Assembly (NCBI GenBank): GCA_023395675.1
Contig: JAEWYL010000077.1
Location: 1-15,080, forward strand
From: Chloroflexota bacterium
GTDB taxonomy: Bacteria > Chloroflexota > Anaerolineae > Anaerolineales > UBA4823
Length of the DNA stretch: 15,080 bases
Direction of reading: 5' to 3'
The position numbers were made by a program, and so were the translations under genes. Under the pieces are notes generated by a model, which had not been told where the DNA came from, searched no databases, and was given only the letters and a program-made list of their open reading frames with translations. Below are positions 14,005 through 15,080 of the stretch, one piece after another; positions within the stretch are counted from its first letter, which is position 1; every line of letters starts with the position of its first letter.

Positions 14005-14065
14005 GGAATTGGACGGTGGCGGGGCGGGCGGCAGGCGCGCCTCCCCGGAACGAAAGGCTTCAGTT

Positions 14066-15080
14066 ATGGCGTTCAAAAAACGACCGGTAACCATCAGGCA
14101 GGTAGCCCGGGCAGCCAGGGTCTCCACCCAGACTGTCTCCCGGGTGATCAACGAACGCCCGGACGTTGCGCCGGAGACCCGGCGCCGCGTCCAGGAGGTG
14201 ATTGACCTGCTCGGTTACCGGCCGAACGCCATTGCCCGCAGCCTGATCAACCAGCGCAGCCATACGCTGGGGGTAGTTACCCTGGCGGGCGAGTATTACG
14301 GTCCGGCGCGCACCCTGGTCGGCATCGAGGAACAGATCCGGGCCGAGGGCTACTCTCTGCTGCTGGACCTGCTGCACCACCCCGACACCGTAGACCCGAA
14401 CCGCATCATCAACCGCCTGCTCTCGCACCAGGTGGACGGCATCATTTGGGCCGTGCCCGAGATCGAAAGCAGCCGCAACTGGCTGGAGGAGCAGGTCCCT
14501 CACCTGCCCGTCCCGCTCATCTGCCTGAGCATGGGCCGGAGGCCGAACCTGAACGTGGCCGCCATTGACAACCGCACGGGCGGGCGCCAGGCGACCGAAC
14601 ACCTGCTGGAACAGGGCTACCGCAAAATTGCCCTGATCACCGGCCCGCTGTACTGGTGGGAAGCCCGCCAGCGCCAGTTGGGCTGGCAGGACGCCTTGGA
14701 AGCCGCCGGTATTCCACCCGAGGACAGGCAGATGGTCGAAGGCGACTGGACGGCCGCCAGCGGCGCGCAGGCCATCAGCCGCCTGTACGAGCAGTTCCCG
14801 GAGATGGAGGCGGTTTTCACCAGCAACGATCAGATGGCGCTCGGCGCCATGCAGCAGGCCAGGCGCATGGGACGCAGCCAGCCGGAACAGCTCGGTGTGG
14901 TGGGTTTTGACGATACGCCCGAAGCCGCCTATTACTGGCCTCCGCTGACCACTATGCGCAACCCGCTGCGGCAGCTCGGCTGCAGGGCTGTGCAGGAGCT
15001 GGTCCAGCGCATCCAGGCCGATGGGCCGGAAAACCCCGAAAGCGGGCCGATCTCGATCCTGCTGCAGCCCGAGCTGATCG
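14066..15080 (+). CDS. LacI-family transcriptional regulator (3' end beyond window)
   Basis: The first 338 residues are present with no stop before the window edge; the full family length is about 340, so only a few codons should be missing. The N-terminal helix-turn-helix is VTIRQVARAARVSTQTVSRVI (8-28) with recognition-helix residues Thr21-Gln22, and the hinge is YRPNAIARSL (51-60). The remainder is a periplasmic-binding-protein-like effector domain: TLGVVTLAGEYYGPA, VDGIIWAVPE, AAIDNRTGGRQATEHL, TSNDQMALGAM and GVVGFDDTPEA. It should be a cytoplasmic DNA-binding repressor that leaves DNA when a sugar or sugar phosphate binds. AAAGG at 14053-14057 serves the ATG. Probable target: the palindrome at 4666-4693 (inferred). 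The gene is 61 nt after UroD-family protein 2 on the same strand and may be co-transcribed. Confidence 0.93.
   Translation, partial: MAFKKRPVTIRQVARAARVSTQTVSRVINERPDVAPETRRRVQEVIDLLGYRPNAIARSLINQRSHTLGVVTLAGEYYGPARTLVGIEEQIRAEGYSLLLDLLHHPDTVDPNRIINRLLSHQVDGIIWAVPEIESSRNWLEEQVPHLPVPLICLSMGRRPNLNVAAIDNRTGGRQATEHLLEQGYRKIALITGPLYWWEARQRQLGWQDALEAAGIPPEDRQMVEGDWTAASGAQAISRLYEQFPEMEAVFTSNDQMALGAMQQARRMGRSQPEQLGVVGFDDTPEAAYYWPPLTTMRNPLRQLGCRAVQELVQRIQADGPENPESGPISILLQPELI

Noticed and set aside
14033..14042. 10-bp palindrome AGGCGCGCCT before the LacI gene, as an autoregulatory operator
   Set aside because: Short, pure GC-rich symmetry expected by chance at this base composition, and unlike the 4666-4693 palindrome.
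1..15080. CRISPR arrays, tRNA or rRNA genes, transposases, phage genes
   Set aside because: None seen on reading either strand; no regularly spaced direct repeats and no integrase- or transposase-like product.

Overview
This is a high-GC stretch of a bacterial chromosome, most likely from an anaerobic or facultative member of the Chloroflexota (Anaerolineae-like). The guess rests on the gene content and on the substrate-binding lipoprotein, whose long Pro/Ala/Glu linker after the lipobox is typical of that group. No rRNA or other marker gene in the window confirms it. All genes but one lie on the + strand and look like one carbohydrate-utilisation locus.

Layout. (1) 27-3485: a PF09370-type TIM-barrel protein of unknown function, a class II ketose-(bis)phosphate aldolase 1 nt downstream, then, after an 188-nt gap with a perfect 18-bp inverted repeat, an FGGY carbohydrate kinase. 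(2) 3469-4326, minus strand: a maspardin-like alpha/beta hydrolase whose 3' end overlaps the kinase tail to tail. (3) 4327-4998: a 672-nt regulatory region with a strong + strand terminator, a 28-bp near-perfect palindrome with the geometry of a LacI-family operator, candidate promoters and a leader of about 320 nt. (4) 4999-8097: a CUT2 (ribose-type) ABC importer made of a lipoprotein binding protein, a single-NBD ATPase and a permease, with two large hairpins after the binding-protein gene. (5) 8162-10259: an L-fucose/L-arabinose isomerase-family protein and a cytoplasmic SGNH hydrolase. (6) 10279-14004: a corrinoid methyltransferase module of UroD-family protein 1, DUF1638 protein, B12-binding corrinoid protein and UroD-family protein 2, with overlapping or closely spaced genes. 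(7) 14066 to the window end: a LacI-family regulator cut by the window edge.

How it may work together (inference). The importer, isomerase, kinase and aldolase form the usual route aldose -> ketose -> ketose-1-phosphate -> DHAP + aldehyde. Placing a corrinoid methyl-transfer module in the same run suggests that the substrate carries a methyl group, for example an O-methylated (deoxy)sugar or methyl glycoside. The methyl would pass to the corrinoid protein and then to a C1 carrier, and the bare sugar would enter the isomerase/kinase/aldolase route. The LacI-family protein probably controls the locus through the palindrome at 4666-4693. I know of no described anaerobic, corrinoid-dependent sugar O-demethylation system, so this is the main candidate for something new. 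The corrinoid reductive activator and a recognisable tetrahydrofolate methyltransferase are absent from the window.
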